Shown: one piece after another, positions 24,638-33,480 of the stretch
Layout: each line of letters starts with the position of its first letter
How positions within the stretch are numbered: the stretch's first letter is position 1
Assembly (NCBI RefSeq): GCF_025370785.1
Contig: NZ_JAMXFA010000047.1
Span: forward strand, 1 to 47,036
DNA length: 47,036 bases
Direction: 5' to 3'
Source: Laspinema olomoucense D3b
Lineage (GTDB): Bacteria; Cyanobacteriota; Cyanobacteriia; Cyanobacteriales; Laspinemataceae
Translations under genes and position numbers: made by a program
Notes under the pieces: model-generated
Database searches by the model: none
Told to the model about the DNA's origin: nothing
The model's input: only the letters and a program-made list of their open reading frames with translations

Positions 24638-27600
24638 ATGACTAAGCGAAGTTGGCTAGAGATTCTGGAATATTTATCCGTGGCGGGTTCCGTGGCGGGT
24701 TCCGTGGCAGCGATCGCGACGCAGCAGATTGTTTATGCTGCAACGCCGCTATCCCTGTCGGTAATCCTCAATTTGGCTAATCGCCGTCGATTAGCGCAGG
24801 AACCGTCTATCGGAGGCAATAGCATCGAACTCGGGGAGAAACTCGCCCGAGAGTTAAAGATATTGCGCGAACAAGTGCAGGGATTGCCGACGGATTCGGA
24901 GTTTAATCATGTCCAGTCGGCAGTGTCAAAACATTCGGAGGAATTTGAAGAAGTTAAGCGACAGTTAGAAAAAACCCTGTCCCTGGCGCAAGGGTTAGAG
25001 TTGAGTCCCTTGCGCCAAGATATTTCCGTACTCCGGGAGAATTATGCCGGGGTCCAGGAAACTTTGACGGCCCTGAGTGCCCAACTCCAGAGTGCAGAAT
25101 CCCCCAAGAGTGGACATGGGGTTGAGCGGTGGGAGAGTGCGATCGCCCAGATTAATAGCAAAATTGCCCAATTTCAAAACAAGCTCTCGAAGTTGGAAAC
25201 TGGCAATGCCACTCCGGATTTAAACCCAGTTTTGTCCGAAATTGCTCAAATTGAACAGCGACTGGAAACGGTTCGCGCCAGCGTGAGTCAAGCGATTGAG
25301 CAGGAAATTGCGGGGTTGCGGGCGGATCTCGAAGCGCGAGTGAGTGCGGGAAATCCTCTGGAATTTGGGGCGGAACAGGTGAGTTCCCTGAGCTCAGAAA
25401 TTGCGAAATTGCAGGAACGGCAGCAAGCATTAGAACAGGCGATCGCCCCGGTAAGCGAGTTGCGGATGCAACTGGAACAGCTTAATCAGAAGGTAGCAGC
25501 GCAACCGGATGTTGAGCAAGTGGAACGCTTGAGAAATGCTTTATCCCTGGCGATCGCCTTGATTCCTCAACTGGAACAGCAGTTAGACTTGGAACGCCTC
25601 GGGGTTTCCGCCCGTGGTAACCAAGAGGCGATAGATTTAACGGGGGTGGATGAATCCCTGCGGAAAATTGCCGAATCTGTCAGCGAAGCAATCACGGAAA
25701 TTGATACTCGGTTAGCGCCCTTAGAAGCGGTAAATTTGCGCCGGATTCAAGAGGATTTAGCCCTGCAAACTCGGGATTTAGAACAGTTAACCAGCGGATT
25801 AGCGGCCCTGCAACAAGAACAGGGGTCGTGGCAAACTGCCCTGGCTTCATTACAGGAAAAAATTGAGGGATTACCCCAATTTGTCGCCCCGGAAGCCCTG
25901 GAACCGTTGGAAGCTGCCCTCACAACCCTCAAAGAACGGGTGGATCTCCTGGGGGGATTTCCTATTCCTGAATTGCAGGACCAGCTTGAACAGTTAGCCG
26001 ATCGCGTCAATAATTTACCCTCCGCGATCGCCTCACAATCCGATGTGGAACAACTGAATCAAGCATTACGGGAAGTTACCGCGAACCTAGCTGAAGTGCG
26101 GGAACTCACTACTTCCCTGGAAAACCAGAGTGAAGTGAGCAGTCGCCTTAGTCAACTGGATAGCATCGTGAGCGAACTCAGTTCACGCCTGGACGAAACC
26201 CTGCCGCAAGAACGGGATGCCTTGCGCCAAGAGGTGCAGAGTCTGCGGGAGCAACTGGAATGGCAAGGGAGTGGCGTTCCTAATGCGGTATCGAGTGAGG
26301 TGACTCACCAAATCCACGAACTGCTGGAACAGTTTAATTCTCGTCCGGAATTGGAGCAAATTGAAAGCCTCACTGCCAGTGTGAGTGAGCTGGATCGGCG
26401 ATTGGAACAACTGCCCAACCCCAGCCAATCCCCGGCAGGGGGACGGGATGCAGAAGCGATCGATGTCCTGCGGCTGGAAATTTCTGAGTTGCGATCGGCC
26501 CTGGCGCAAGTGAGCGAATCCATCGGTCACTTATCGGATGTGACCCCGGAGAGAATCGAACGGTTAGAAGTTGCGTTAGGACAACTGGAAGGGCAACTGG
26601 AACAGTGGCGCAATCGCCCGGGAGAAGTTTCAGTGCAACCGCAGATTGAGCAACTGAGTCAGCAGCTAAAAGCCCTGGCAACTCATCCGGAAGTGCCGAA
26701 CAATACCCAACAAAGTGGTCATCTGCAATCTCTGATTTCTCCGGCGATCGCCCAGCAACTTTATCAAATCGAATCCTTACTGGAAGGGATTAAAGCTCAT
26801 CAGTATGAGTTAGTATTTGACCGACCCTCGATTAGAGCGCAACTGTTCGAGGCGATCGAGACGGCTGAACATCGTCTGATTTTAGTTTGTCCTTGGGTTA
26901 GTCGGGCGGGATTGGATGGTACCCTGCTGCAAAAGCTGGAAGGGCTGCTGCAACAGGGTGTACAAGTCGAAATCGGTTGGGGACATCTGCGGGATATTGA
27001 AGCCGGAGAATTCCCGATTCGGATTAATGAACATTGGCAACTGGACCCGATGGCAAAACGCGGGTTATACGATGCGCTCAATGATTTGGAACATCTGCGG
27101 ACTCAATATGGCGATCGCCTACAATTGAAAGTCCTCGGCACCCATGAGAACTTTTTGGTGTGCGATGACAAATGGGCGATGTTAGCGACTCATCATTTCC
27201 TGAGTAGCAGTGATGCGCTACCGGAACGAGAAGTCGGATTACGCACGACGGACCCGAAGATTATTCACGGGTTGATTGAGCGCTTTAGCGAACCGTTGCT
27301 GAATCCTGCTAATGCCAGCGCCTACTACAATCGCGGGTTTGAGCGGTTGGATATTGGGGATTACCAAGGGGCGGTAGAAGATTATACTCGGGCGTTACAG
27401 ATTGACGGCAATCAGCCGACGGCGTATAATAATCGCGGATTAGCGAAGTTCCAAATCGGTGATTTTGCTGGTGCAGTCGCCGACTATACGCGATCGCTGG
27501 AATTGAATGACAATGAAGCAGTGGTGTATTTTAACCGAGGATTTGCCCGGTTTAATCAAGGGGATTATACAGGAGCAATTGGCGATTACACCGAGTCCAT

Positions 27601-28090
27601 CCTGAAAGCACCGGAACAGACAAGCGCGTATTTCTATCGTGGGGAAGCCTACGGACGCTTGGGGAATTATCAACAAGCGGCAGAGGATTACACTCGCGCC
27701 CTTCAACTGAATCCCCAAGATGCTGTCGCGTATAACAACCGAGGATTAGCCCGGTATAACCAAGCGGACTATGCCGGGGCGATCGCGGATTATACAGAAG
27801 CCTTGCGTCTGAAACCCGATGATGCCGTCGCCTACTTGAATCGGGGGGTTGCCCGGTCCGCAGGGACTGATTATCATGGAGCAATCGAGGACTTTACCCA
27901 AGCCCTGAGTCTGAATGAGAAGTATGCCAGCGCCTATAACTATCGGGGTCGGGCGAGGGCAGAAATGGGCGATCGCCAAGGGGCGATCGGGGATTTACAA
28001 ACCGCAGCAAACTTGTTTTCTCGCCAAGGAGATACCATCCATCACCAACAGGCGATCGCTGCCCTGACTGCGTTAGCGAGTGCAGAGTAA
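24638..28090 (+). CDS. coiled-coil, phospholipase D-like and TPR fusion protein, membrane-anchored
   Basis: A 1150-residue protein not known to me by name. Residues about 12-45 (hydrophobic, ending RRRL) form a membrane anchor. About 60-715 are almost continuous coiled coil rich in Leu, Glu and Gln (LEQLNQKV, LEQQLDLERL). About 720-885 form a phospholipase D-like domain (EHRLILVCPWVSRAGLDG, GTHENFLVCDDKWAMLATHHFL) whose single HKD motif is degenerate: H836 and D843 are kept but the lysine is N838. About 890-1130 hold seven tandem 34-residue TPR units (AYNNRGLA..GDYAGAIADYTEAL..PDDAVAY). Such repeats bind partner proteins. The downstream gene shares the N-terminal anchor and coiled coil only. 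Likely a structural or sensing scaffold at the membrane; catalytic activity is doubtful. Confidence 0.82.
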   Translation: MTKRSWLEILEYLSVAGSVAGSVAAIATQQIVYAATPLSLSVILNLANRRRLAQEPSIGGNSIELGEKLARELKILREQVQGLPTDSEFNHVQSAVSKHSEEFEEVKRQLEKTLSLAQGLELSPLRQDISVLRENYAGVQETLTALSAQLQSAESPKSGHGVERWESAIAQINSKIAQFQNKLSKLETGNATPDLNPVLSEIAQIEQRLETVRASVSQAIEQEIAGLRADLEARVSAGNPLEFGAEQVSSLSSEIAKLQERQQALEQAIAPVSELRMQLEQLNQKVAAQPDVEQVERLRNALSLAIALIPQLEQQLDLERLGVSARGNQEAIDLTGVDESLRKIAESVSEAITEIDTRLAPLEAVNLRRIQEDLALQTRDLEQLTSGLAALQQEQGSWQTALASLQEKIEGLPQFVAPEALEPLEAALTTLKERVDLLGGFPIPELQDQLEQLADRVNNLPSAIASQSDVEQLNQALREVTANLAEVRELTTSLENQSEVSSRLSQLDSIVSELSSRLDETLPQERDALRQEVQSLREQLEWQGSGVPNAVSSEVTHQIHELLEQFNSRPELEQIESLTASVSELDRRLEQLPNPSQSPAGGRDAEAIDVLRLEISELRSALAQVSESIGHLSDVTPERIERLEVALGQLEGQLEQWRNRPGEVSVQPQIEQLSQQLKALATHPEVPNNTQQSGHLQSLISPAIAQQLYQIESLLEGIKAHQYELVFDRPSIRAQLFEAIETAEHRLILVCPWVSRAGLDGTLLQKLEGLLQQGVQVEIGWGHLRDIEAGEFPIRINEHWQLDPMAKRGLYDALNDLEHLRTQYGDRLQLKVLGTHENFLVCDDKWAMLATHHFLSSSDALPEREVGLRTTDPKIIHGLIERFSEPLLNPANASAYYNRGFERLDIGDYQGAVEDYTRALQIDGNQPTAYNNRGLAKFQIGDFAGAVADYTRSLELNDNEAVVYFNRGFARFNQGDYTGAIGDYTESILKAPEQTSAYFYRGEAYGRLGNYQQAAEDYTRALQLNPQDAVAYNNRGLARYNQADYAGAIADYTEALRLKPDDAVAYLNRGVARSAGTDYHGAIEDFTQALSLNEKYASAYNYRGRARAEMGDRQGAIGDLQTAANLFSRQGDTIHHQQAIAALTALASAE

Positions 28091-28161
28091 CCCCTCGGAT
28101 GTCCCCTGAATCTCAGGGGACCCGATACCCAATCCGGTTCTCAAAGACCGAAAATTCGTTC

Positions 28162-28235
28162 TTTAGCCCGCGCTTCTCGGGCTTCGTCCGTATAGTCCCA
28201 CCCTTTCCTTACGGAACGCTACGCGAACAGGGTGC
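28162..28235. repeat. dispersed palindromic repeat, family A
   Basis: Copy 8: TTTAGCCCGCGCTTCTCGGG, CTTCGTCCGTATAGTCCC, followed by ACGGAACGCTACGCGAAC, a short repeat also common in cyanobacterial intergenic DNA. It lies in the spacer between the two coiled-coil genes. Confidence 0.88.
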
Positions 28236-28247
28236 GGGTTTCTATCT

Positions 28248-28274
28248 AGCGGGAATTTTTATTCCCGCTTTTTT
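28248..28274 (+). terminator. intrinsic terminator between the two coiled-coil genes
   Basis: AGCGGGAAT (28248-28256) pairs with ATTCCCGCT (28261-28269) and is followed by a run of T to 28274. It should separate the transcript of the 1150-aa gene from that of the next gene. An additional TCCCCTGA/TCAGGGGA hairpin lies at 28102-28120. Confidence 0.88.
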
Positions 28275-28322
28275 GTCGAAGTGACTATAATTGGTGCAAA
28301 ACCGGGCATCCTACCACCAACC

Positions 28323-29408
28323 ATGCAAACGATAAAACCTTCCAATCAAAGTTTTAGGGGCAATCTCAACTCGTATCCCTGGCAAACCTGGGTTGAAGGC
28401 ACTTGTGTTGCCGGATCCGCCGTGGGAACCGTCGTGGCAGCCATTTCCGGACAAGTCGTCTATGCGGCGGTGCCTCTCACCTTGGCGTTAAGTCTGAATT
28501 TGTCCAATCGAATGCGATCGCAACAGGAAACGGCACAACAAACCACCTCGGCGATCGCGGATGTCCGTCAGAGGGTAGACTCTCTCCAAACTGCCATCTC
28601 CCAACAACCCCCCGTGGAAAAGGTGAATTTGCATCCCCTCCATGAGGCGATTTCCCAGTTGCAAACCATCACCCAACGCCTCCAAAAAACCGCCGTCCGC
28701 GAAGATGACTGGGAGACGGTGAACGTTCGCTTATTATTAATGCAGGAACAGTTGGACCAACTCTCCACTCCACCCCAGGCACAATCACAATTCCTCAACT
28801 CTCCAGAGACAGAAGAAACCCTTCCCCCCCCTCCTCATTTGGCTGAATTCCACTTCCAAATTCAAACCGAAATGGAACCCTTGGCCCGTCGCGTCAAAAC
28901 ATTAGAACAACAAAACAAACAAATTGTCAAGCCCTATTTGCAGCGTCTCACCCAAGCGGTTAAAAAGTTGGAACAAACGAGTTCTCTCACTGCCTTAAAA
29001 CGCCACTTAGACCGATTACAGGCTGAATTTCAACAGCAGCATCCCGAATCCGAGGAAATTACTGCCCTCCAACGGGAAATGACCCGCATCAGCGAGGGAT
29101 TAGCACAACTTCAACAGCGTTTTGAAGCCCTACCTCCCTGGAGCAACCTCCAACAACTCGGGAGTAGGGAAGCGCCGATTAGGGAGTTATTTGAGAAAGT
29201 CTCAACCCTCAACGCCCAGATGCAAAGACGGCTGAATTGTTTAGAAAACGAAGAAGTGGAACGCCTCCATCAAGAGATTGAGTTTCAGGCAACTACGATC
29301 GCCTCCTTACAAGATGGATACGATCGCCTCTCTCATTCCGTCACCGATTTAAGCAGCCGCCTAGAAACCTTGCCCCACACTGCTCCGCGAGAATACGAAC
29401 ATTTTTAG
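28323..29408 (+). CDS. membrane-anchored coiled-coil protein, paralogue of the upstream N-terminus
   Basis: A 361-residue protein from the ATG at 28323; a GTG at 28281 would add 14 residues. A membrane segment at about 27-55 (VAGSAVGTVVAAISGQVVYA, then AVPLTLALSLNLSNR) matches residues 20-50 of the 1150-aa protein almost motif for motif. The rest is predicted coiled coil (LEQQNKQIV, LHQEIEFQATTIASLQDGYDRLSHSV) without a PLD or TPR part. The two proteins could co-oligomerise through these shared regions. A TATAAT at 28286-28291, just past the terminator, is a plausible -10 element giving a short leader. Function unknown. Confidence 0.78.
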   Translation: MQTIKPSNQSFRGNLNSYPWQTWVEGTCVAGSAVGTVVAAISGQVVYAAVPLTLALSLNLSNRMRSQQETAQQTTSAIADVRQRVDSLQTAISQQPPVEKVNLHPLHEAISQLQTITQRLQKTAVREDDWETVNVRLLLMQEQLDQLSTPPQAQSQFLNSPETEETLPPPPHLAEFHFQIQTEMEPLARRVKTLEQQNKQIVKPYLQRLTQAVKKLEQTSSLTALKRHLDRLQAEFQQQHPESEEITALQREMTRISEGLAQLQQRFEALPPWSNLQQLGSREAPIRELFEKVSTLNAQMQRRLNCLENEEVERLHQEIEFQATTIASLQDGYDRLSHSVTDLSSRLETLPHTAPREYEHF

Positions 29409-29412
29409 TCCG

Positions 29413-29436
29413 ATAGGGTGGGCATTTCCCACCCTA
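29413..29436 (+). terminator. hairpin after the coiled-coil gene
   Basis: TAGGGTGGG and CCCACCCTA flank a 5-nt loop, 5 bp after the stop codon. There is no clear T-run, so it may stabilise the 3' end rather than terminate. Confidence 0.6.
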
Positions 29437-29585
29437 CATCCCAAACGCCCCAAAATTGGGGCAGGATGTAGCAATTTTGTCCAGAAACCCGCTTTTTGCC
29501 CTCTACCCTATCCCCCGCACCAGCGGATCACCCCATCGGCATAAAAAATATTAATTTTAAAGCCCGTTTTATTGACCCGTGAGCG

Positions 29586-29840
29586 TTATAAATCTCCAGG
29601 AGTTTCCGGCGCAATATCAATCCCTCGCCCTTGTTGCATTTGATGCTGAGGGGTAATCAAATCGCTGAGTTCCCTAATTTCCACCCCAATATTCTGGCAA
29701 GCGGCTTTTAATTCTTGGGAAAATAGGCTAGTATTCTGCCCATAACCACTCTGTGCCGCAGCCGTTTCTAAACCTTGTTCCGCATTGGCCTTAGCACAGT
29801 CAATCAGTTCTAGTCCTTGGAGTTGTTTACTTGCTGCCAT
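29586..29840 (-). CDS. small conserved cyanobacterial protein, function unknown
   Basis: An 84-residue soluble protein. The first part is helical (QLQGLELIDCAKANAEQGLE), the middle contains GYGQNTSLFSQELKAACQNIGVEI, and the C-terminus (TPQHQMQQGRGIDIAPETPGDL) is flexible and Pro/Gly-rich. Two cysteines, at about 15 and 49, are present. I recognise no catalytic motif. It is isolated between convergent and parallel neighbours: the coiled-coil gene converges on it and the M20 peptidase lies upstream on the same strand. Confidence 0.7.
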   Translation of the reverse strand: MAASKQLQGLELIDCAKANAEQGLETAAAQSGYGQNTSLFSQELKAACQNIGVEIRELSDLITPQHQMQQGRGIDIAPETPGDL

Positions 29841-29926
29841 AGGTTTAGCCCTATCTCACTCATTCAGATTATTCACTTACCCTAACAAGAACCCATTCTC
29901 AATTCATCCCCCGAAAGGAAGAAGAT

Positions 29927-29996
29927 AATTGATAATGGATAATTGATAATTGATAACTTTCCATTATCCATTATCCATTGTCCATTATCAATTATT
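29927..29996. repeat. GATAATTGATAATGGATAAT tandem/inverted repeat
   Basis: Several copies of GATAATTGATAATGG are followed by their reverse complement (CCATTATCCATTATC..AATTATT), giving one large hairpin immediately past the stop of the M20 peptidase gene (29995). It may end that transcript. This type of simple AT-rich repeat is common in filamentous cyanobacteria. Confidence 0.8.
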
Positions 29997-31167
29997 AAAG
30001 CCAATACTTCCAAGCCGCATAAGCAAGGGTAACAATGCCCGTGACGATCGCCGATTCATCTACCTCGAATTGAGGATGATGCAGGGGGTAATTGGGTTTG
30101 TCTGGATATCCAACGCCGAGACGAAACATCATTCCCGGTGCGTATTCCAGATAAAGGGAAAAATCTTCTGCACCGAGGGAGGGTTCAGGAATATAGAGGA
30201 CGCGATCGCTTCCCCAGGCTTCTAATGCCGCTGATTCCACTAACTGCGTCATCCCGGTGTCATTTTGCACCGAAGGGACTCCCCGTCGGTAGTTCATTTC
30301 ATAGCTGCCGCCATGCATCTGGCAGACACTTGCAACAATTTTTTCAATCCAAGCGGGTAAGTCGGCATGGGTTTCCGGATGCAGCGATCGCACGGTTCCC
30401 AGCATTTTTACACTATCGGCAATCACATTCGGCGCACGTCCTCCATTCAGTTGACCAATGGTCAAAACCACGGGACGCAAGGGGTTCTGAGTCCGGGCGA
30501 TCGCCTGCTGGAGGGTAGTAATCACCTGAGACGCAATCCAAATCGCATCCACTGCCTCATGGGGACGCGCACCATGTCCCGATTCCCCAATAATCGTAAT
30601 TTCTAGGTCATCGGCGGCAGCGGTTAATGCTCCCCGTCGAATCCCAATCGACCCCCCGGGAATCGACGGAAAAACGTGCACTCCTAAAATATTGGTGACT
30701 TGTTGCATTGCACCATCGGCAATCATCCAACCGGCACCTTGAGCAATTTCCTCCGCCGGTTGGAATAAAAAACGCAGGGTTCCGGGTAAACGATCTACCA
30801 GTTCCGAGAGGATCATCGCCGTCCCTAATCCAACGGTGGTATGCACATCATGTCCGCAAGCGTGCATCACTCCTGCCTGGTGGGAGGCATAGTCTAACCC
30901 CGTCCGTTCGGCGATCGGCAGCGCATCCATATCAGTGCGAATTGCCAACACTCTCTCATCAGTAACTTGACCGGAAAGTTCTCCTATGACCCCGGTTTTA
31001 CCCACCCCCTCCCGCACATGAACCCCACAGGAAGAGAGCACCCCCGCCACATAGGCAGCGGTTTGATACTCTTGACCACTAAGTTCGGGATGACTGTGAA
31101 TATGTCGCCGAATCTCAATCAGGCGGGGAGCGAGTTTAGCAGCAATGTTTTTAATGTCAGTGAGCAT
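29995..31167 (-). CDS. M20 family amidohydrolase/peptidase (hippurate hydrolase/ILR1-like)
   Basis: A 390-residue zinc enzyme that cleaves N-acyl amino acids or related amides in the cytoplasm. Metal and catalytic positions are visible: MHACGHDVHT (C104, H106), the catalytic PAEE (E139, E140), GVHVFP (H164) and a C-terminal NYPLHHPQFEVDE. The dimerisation lid domain spans about 180-300. The family includes hippurate hydrolase, N-acetyldiaminopimelate deacetylase and plant auxin-conjugate hydrolases; the substrate cannot be fixed here. The start is the ATG at 31167 and no operon partner is close. Confidence 0.92.
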   Translation of the reverse strand: MLTDIKNIAAKLAPRLIEIRRHIHSHPELSGQEYQTAAYVAGVLSSCGVHVREGVGKTGVIGELSGQVTDERVLAIRTDMDALPIAERTGLDYASHQAGVMHACGHDVHTTVGLGTAMILSELVDRLPGTLRFLFQPAEEIAQGAGWMIADGAMQQVTNILGVHVFPSIPGGSIGIRRGALTAAADDLEITIIGESGHGARPHEAVDAIWIASQVITTLQQAIARTQNPLRPVVLTIGQLNGGRAPNVIADSVKMLGTVRSLHPETHADLPAWIEKIVASVCQMHGGSYEMNYRRGVPSVQNDTGMTQLVESAALEAWGSDRVLYIPEPSLGAEDFSLYLEYAPGMMFRLGVGYPDKPNYPLHHPQFEVDESAIVTGIVTLAYAAWKYWL

Positions 31168-31253
31168 GAAGGTCCGAGGGTGAGCGTACAGTTTTTATTA
31201 TAGAGTTGCTTGCTCCGGGAACTCTGTGCGGCCAGATTGAGGGGCGATCGCCA

Positions 31254-31298
31254 AAAGCCGACTGATTCTTAAATCTAAGAAAAAGTCGGCTCTTGATA
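31254..31298 (-). terminator. terminator of the first DUF1400 gene
   Basis: AAAAGCCGACT (about 31254-31264) and AGTCGGCTCTT (about 31288-31298) form a stem of about 9-10 bp. It lies downstream of the minus-strand gene ending at 31385 and is followed on that strand by TTTT. Confidence 0.7.
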
Positions 31299-31384
31299 AG
31301 GAATTCAATTCTTTAAAGTTGTAACCCTCTAAGGTTTTGATTGCCGCAGTAGGTAAGCTTCATTGGCAAGACGGCATGGATGGC

Positions 31385-32002
31385 TTAACAAATAATATCC
31401 CCTACAGTTTCTCGAACAAATTGTAAGGCTTTCTCTGCTCCTTCCACCAAAAATTCGACCTGTCCATAAGTTTTATTGATCTTTCTAGCATCAATTTCAA
31501 CCCGTTGAGCCGGATATTTTTGTAGAAGTTCTAGCAGGGAAAGTCGGCCATCATCCGCAGCAGAAAGGACCAAACTCGATCGCAACCCTTCAACCCCTTT
31601 ACGACCCGAGGGCGGATAAATGGCTTGACTGATCTCGTAGAGGAATAATTCTCCCACAATAAAGTTGAGGGTACGGTCTAAAACTCGGACGCTCGCCGGA
31701 ATTTCCTGGGTTAAAACGGTCCGAAATAGATCCCGATCCACATCGGCAATTCCCGTCAAAAATCGGATCACCTGAGATGCTTCTCCGGTTTCCCCAAATT
31801 CCACTAATTCGGTCATGGGAATGGCAATTCTTTGGGGACCATAAGTCAGGACCACCACTTGAGAAGCCGTCGCCGGGGAAGGTGTAAACACCACAAATGA
31901 AAGACTCGTCAGAAAAACAACGAGGCTGAGGGCTATAAATTTCACCCACTTTTTGGGTAGCTGACGCAGACTGGTGACAAACGTTTTGATTTTTATTTTC
32001 AT
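31385..32002 (-). CDS. exported DUF1400 protein, copy 1
   Basis: A 205-residue protein with an N-terminal signal peptide/membrane segment (about 20-45: FIALSLVVFLTSLSFVVF, then TPSPATASQ). The mature part is a DUF1400 domain: VVVLTYGPQRIAIPMTELVEFGETGEASQVIRFL, an LTQEIPASVRVLDRTLNFIVGELFLYEISQAI core and a C-terminal ISKTYGQVEFLVEGAEKAL-like helix. In other cyanobacterial proteins DUF1400 stands N-terminal to an alpha/beta hydrolase; here it stands alone. A paralogue of the same type lies 115 bp upstream on the same strand. Function unknown. Confidence 0.8.
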   Translation of the reverse strand: MKIKIKTFVTSLRQLPKKWVKFIALSLVVFLTSLSFVVFTPSPATASQVVVLTYGPQRIAIPMTELVEFGETGEASQVIRFLTGIADVDRDLFRTVLTQEIPASVRVLDRTLNFIVGELFLYEISQAIYPPSGRKGVEGLRSSLVLSAADDGRLSLLELLQKYPAQRVEIDARKINKTYGQVEFLVEGAEKALQFVRETVGDIIC

Positions 32003-32078
32003 GGCATCGCTCCTGAAGGATTTTTCACCCTTTTTGCTGGCTTCACCCGACCCAAATTATCGGCTCATGAAGCATTAA

Positions 32079-32103
32079 ATAGAGGCAGTCACTCTGCCTC
32101 TAT
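32079..32103 (-). terminator. terminator of the second DUF1400 gene
   Basis: TAGAGGCAG (32080-32088) pairs with CTGCCTCTA (32094-32102) around a 5-nt loop, 15 bp past the minus-strand stop at 32118. A weak T-rich tail follows. Confidence 0.75.
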
Positions 32104-32117
32104 AGATTGAGTTCAGT

Positions 32118-32834
32118 TTATTTAGACCAGCCTAAGTTATTCGCCTTAGATCCGGTGAAAAGTTGGGGGACTGGTTTGGTGTCAAAATCTGACCCAAACA
32201 ATCCCTCTTCACAAACGACATCTGATAAATAGGTTTGGACCACTTGTGCGATCGCCAAAACATCCGTCGCTAAGAAACTAATTCGGTTATAGCCTTCTTC
32301 TAACAGGGGACCACTGACGCTCAACTGTGGTTCTGGATAGTTTTCTAGCAATTCCAAAAGGGTAAAGCTATCGTTGGCTGCTGCCGAGACGAAGGAATCA
32401 ACGACTTGAGTAACATTTTCCTCCACTGCAATACCCAGAACAGGTTCAAGACGGGTGAGGATAAATTGACCGATGGTGCTGTTAAGAATCTTTCTCAAGA
32501 ATTCCTGGGAAACGGGAATTTCTTGACCCAATGCAAATCGTAATGCTTCAATATCGCGATCGATGATACCCAAGCGGTTACGAAATTCTGCGGGTTCCGC
32601 ACCTTCGCTCACAAACCGGCGCAAATCGCCGATCGAGATGGTCTCGCGGGAATCGCCGTACATTAGGATGATTCTCTCTACAGCCATCGCATTGTCACAA
32701 TTGATGGTAACCGCAGCAGTTACTGCTAAAACCATTGCCAGACCTAGGGATAAAGCCCTTTTCCAGATCCCATGAAACTGTTTCACCACAAAGGAGAATT
32801 TTTGATTAATATCCAACCCAGAGGTTATGTTCAT
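32118..32834 (-). CDS. exported DUF1400 protein, copy 2
   Basis: A 238-residue protein. An N-terminal signal peptide (about 26-50, ALSLGLAMVLAVTAAVTINC, end near AMAVE) precedes a DUF1400 domain: RIILMYGDSRETISIGDLRRFVSEGAEPAEFRNRL, LRFALGQEIPVSQEFLRKILNSTIGQFILTRL, SFVSAANDSFTLLELLENYPE. It parallels the neighbouring 205-residue protein along its whole length, so the pair arose by duplication. It has a longer C-terminal tail (TKPVPQLFTGSKANNLGWSK). No hydrolase domain follows. Both lie in an isolated block between the M20 peptidase and the DUF3352 protein. Confidence 0.8.
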   Translation of the reverse strand: MNITSGLDINQKFSFVVKQFHGIWKRALSLGLAMVLAVTAAVTINCDNAMAVERIILMYGDSRETISIGDLRRFVSEGAEPAEFRNRLGIIDRDIEALRFALGQEIPVSQEFLRKILNSTIGQFILTRLEPVLGIAVEENVTQVVDSFVSAAANDSFTLLELLENYPEPQLSVSGPLLEEGYNRISFLATDVLAIAQVVQTYLSDVVCEEGLFGSDFDTKPVPQLFTGSKANNLGWSK

Positions 32835-33480
32835 CCACGTACTCCTGATACAACACTTCAGACTTGTCTGTTTTGCAACGTTGACTATATTGATGTTAGA
32901 GGATTTTCTCTACCAGTTTTTTGTTCCTGGAAAGATTCCAGAAAATCGACAATCTCTGTGAAAACAGGTCAGTCTTATGTTACTACATTTTTTCTCGTCT
33001 TTTTACTCATTCTAAAGTTAGATATTTTTAAACTAAAAAAATAATCAGATTAGCGATAGTTATTTTTGACAAATTATATTATTTCGTTGACAAAAAACTG
33101 ATGGGTTTTTCAAGCAAATAACCCCTTGTAGCTGTAACCCCTGATTTTCGTTTGTTTCAGCGGGATTTACTCTTCAGGAGTTTATAGTTTATCTGAATCT
33201 GATAACAAGGGGGAAGAGAAAATCGCCGCTCTGTGTTCGTCGCCAGACAAGCTTTACGGCTAACGAACAATCATCGTAAACTTTTTTTTGAATTATCCTC
33301 CATCAGGGATTCCTCTATTTCATTTGGCTTTTCGGTTTCCTAAAAAAAAGTTATACAGGAGGTTCATCGCCAAAGTACGGGATGGAGGTCCTACAGAGGG
33401 AATTGGGATCGCCCTATAGGAAATCAAATCTTGCCCGGTCACTCCGGGTAAGGCCCCCTGCACTCTAAACCCGGGTTCGG
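32835..33480. other. 646-bp AT-rich spacer without a recognised gene
   Basis: The 32990-33110 part is very AT-rich (AAAAAAATAATCAGATTAGC-like). The segment around 33360-33480 contains CCGGTCACTCCGGG..CCCGGGTTCGG and could be a partly palindromic repeat. A short minus-strand open frame here (33320-33517) overlaps the end of the DUF3352 gene and lacks any protein-like features. The promoter of the DUF1400 pair must lie near 32840-32950. Confidence 0.4.
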
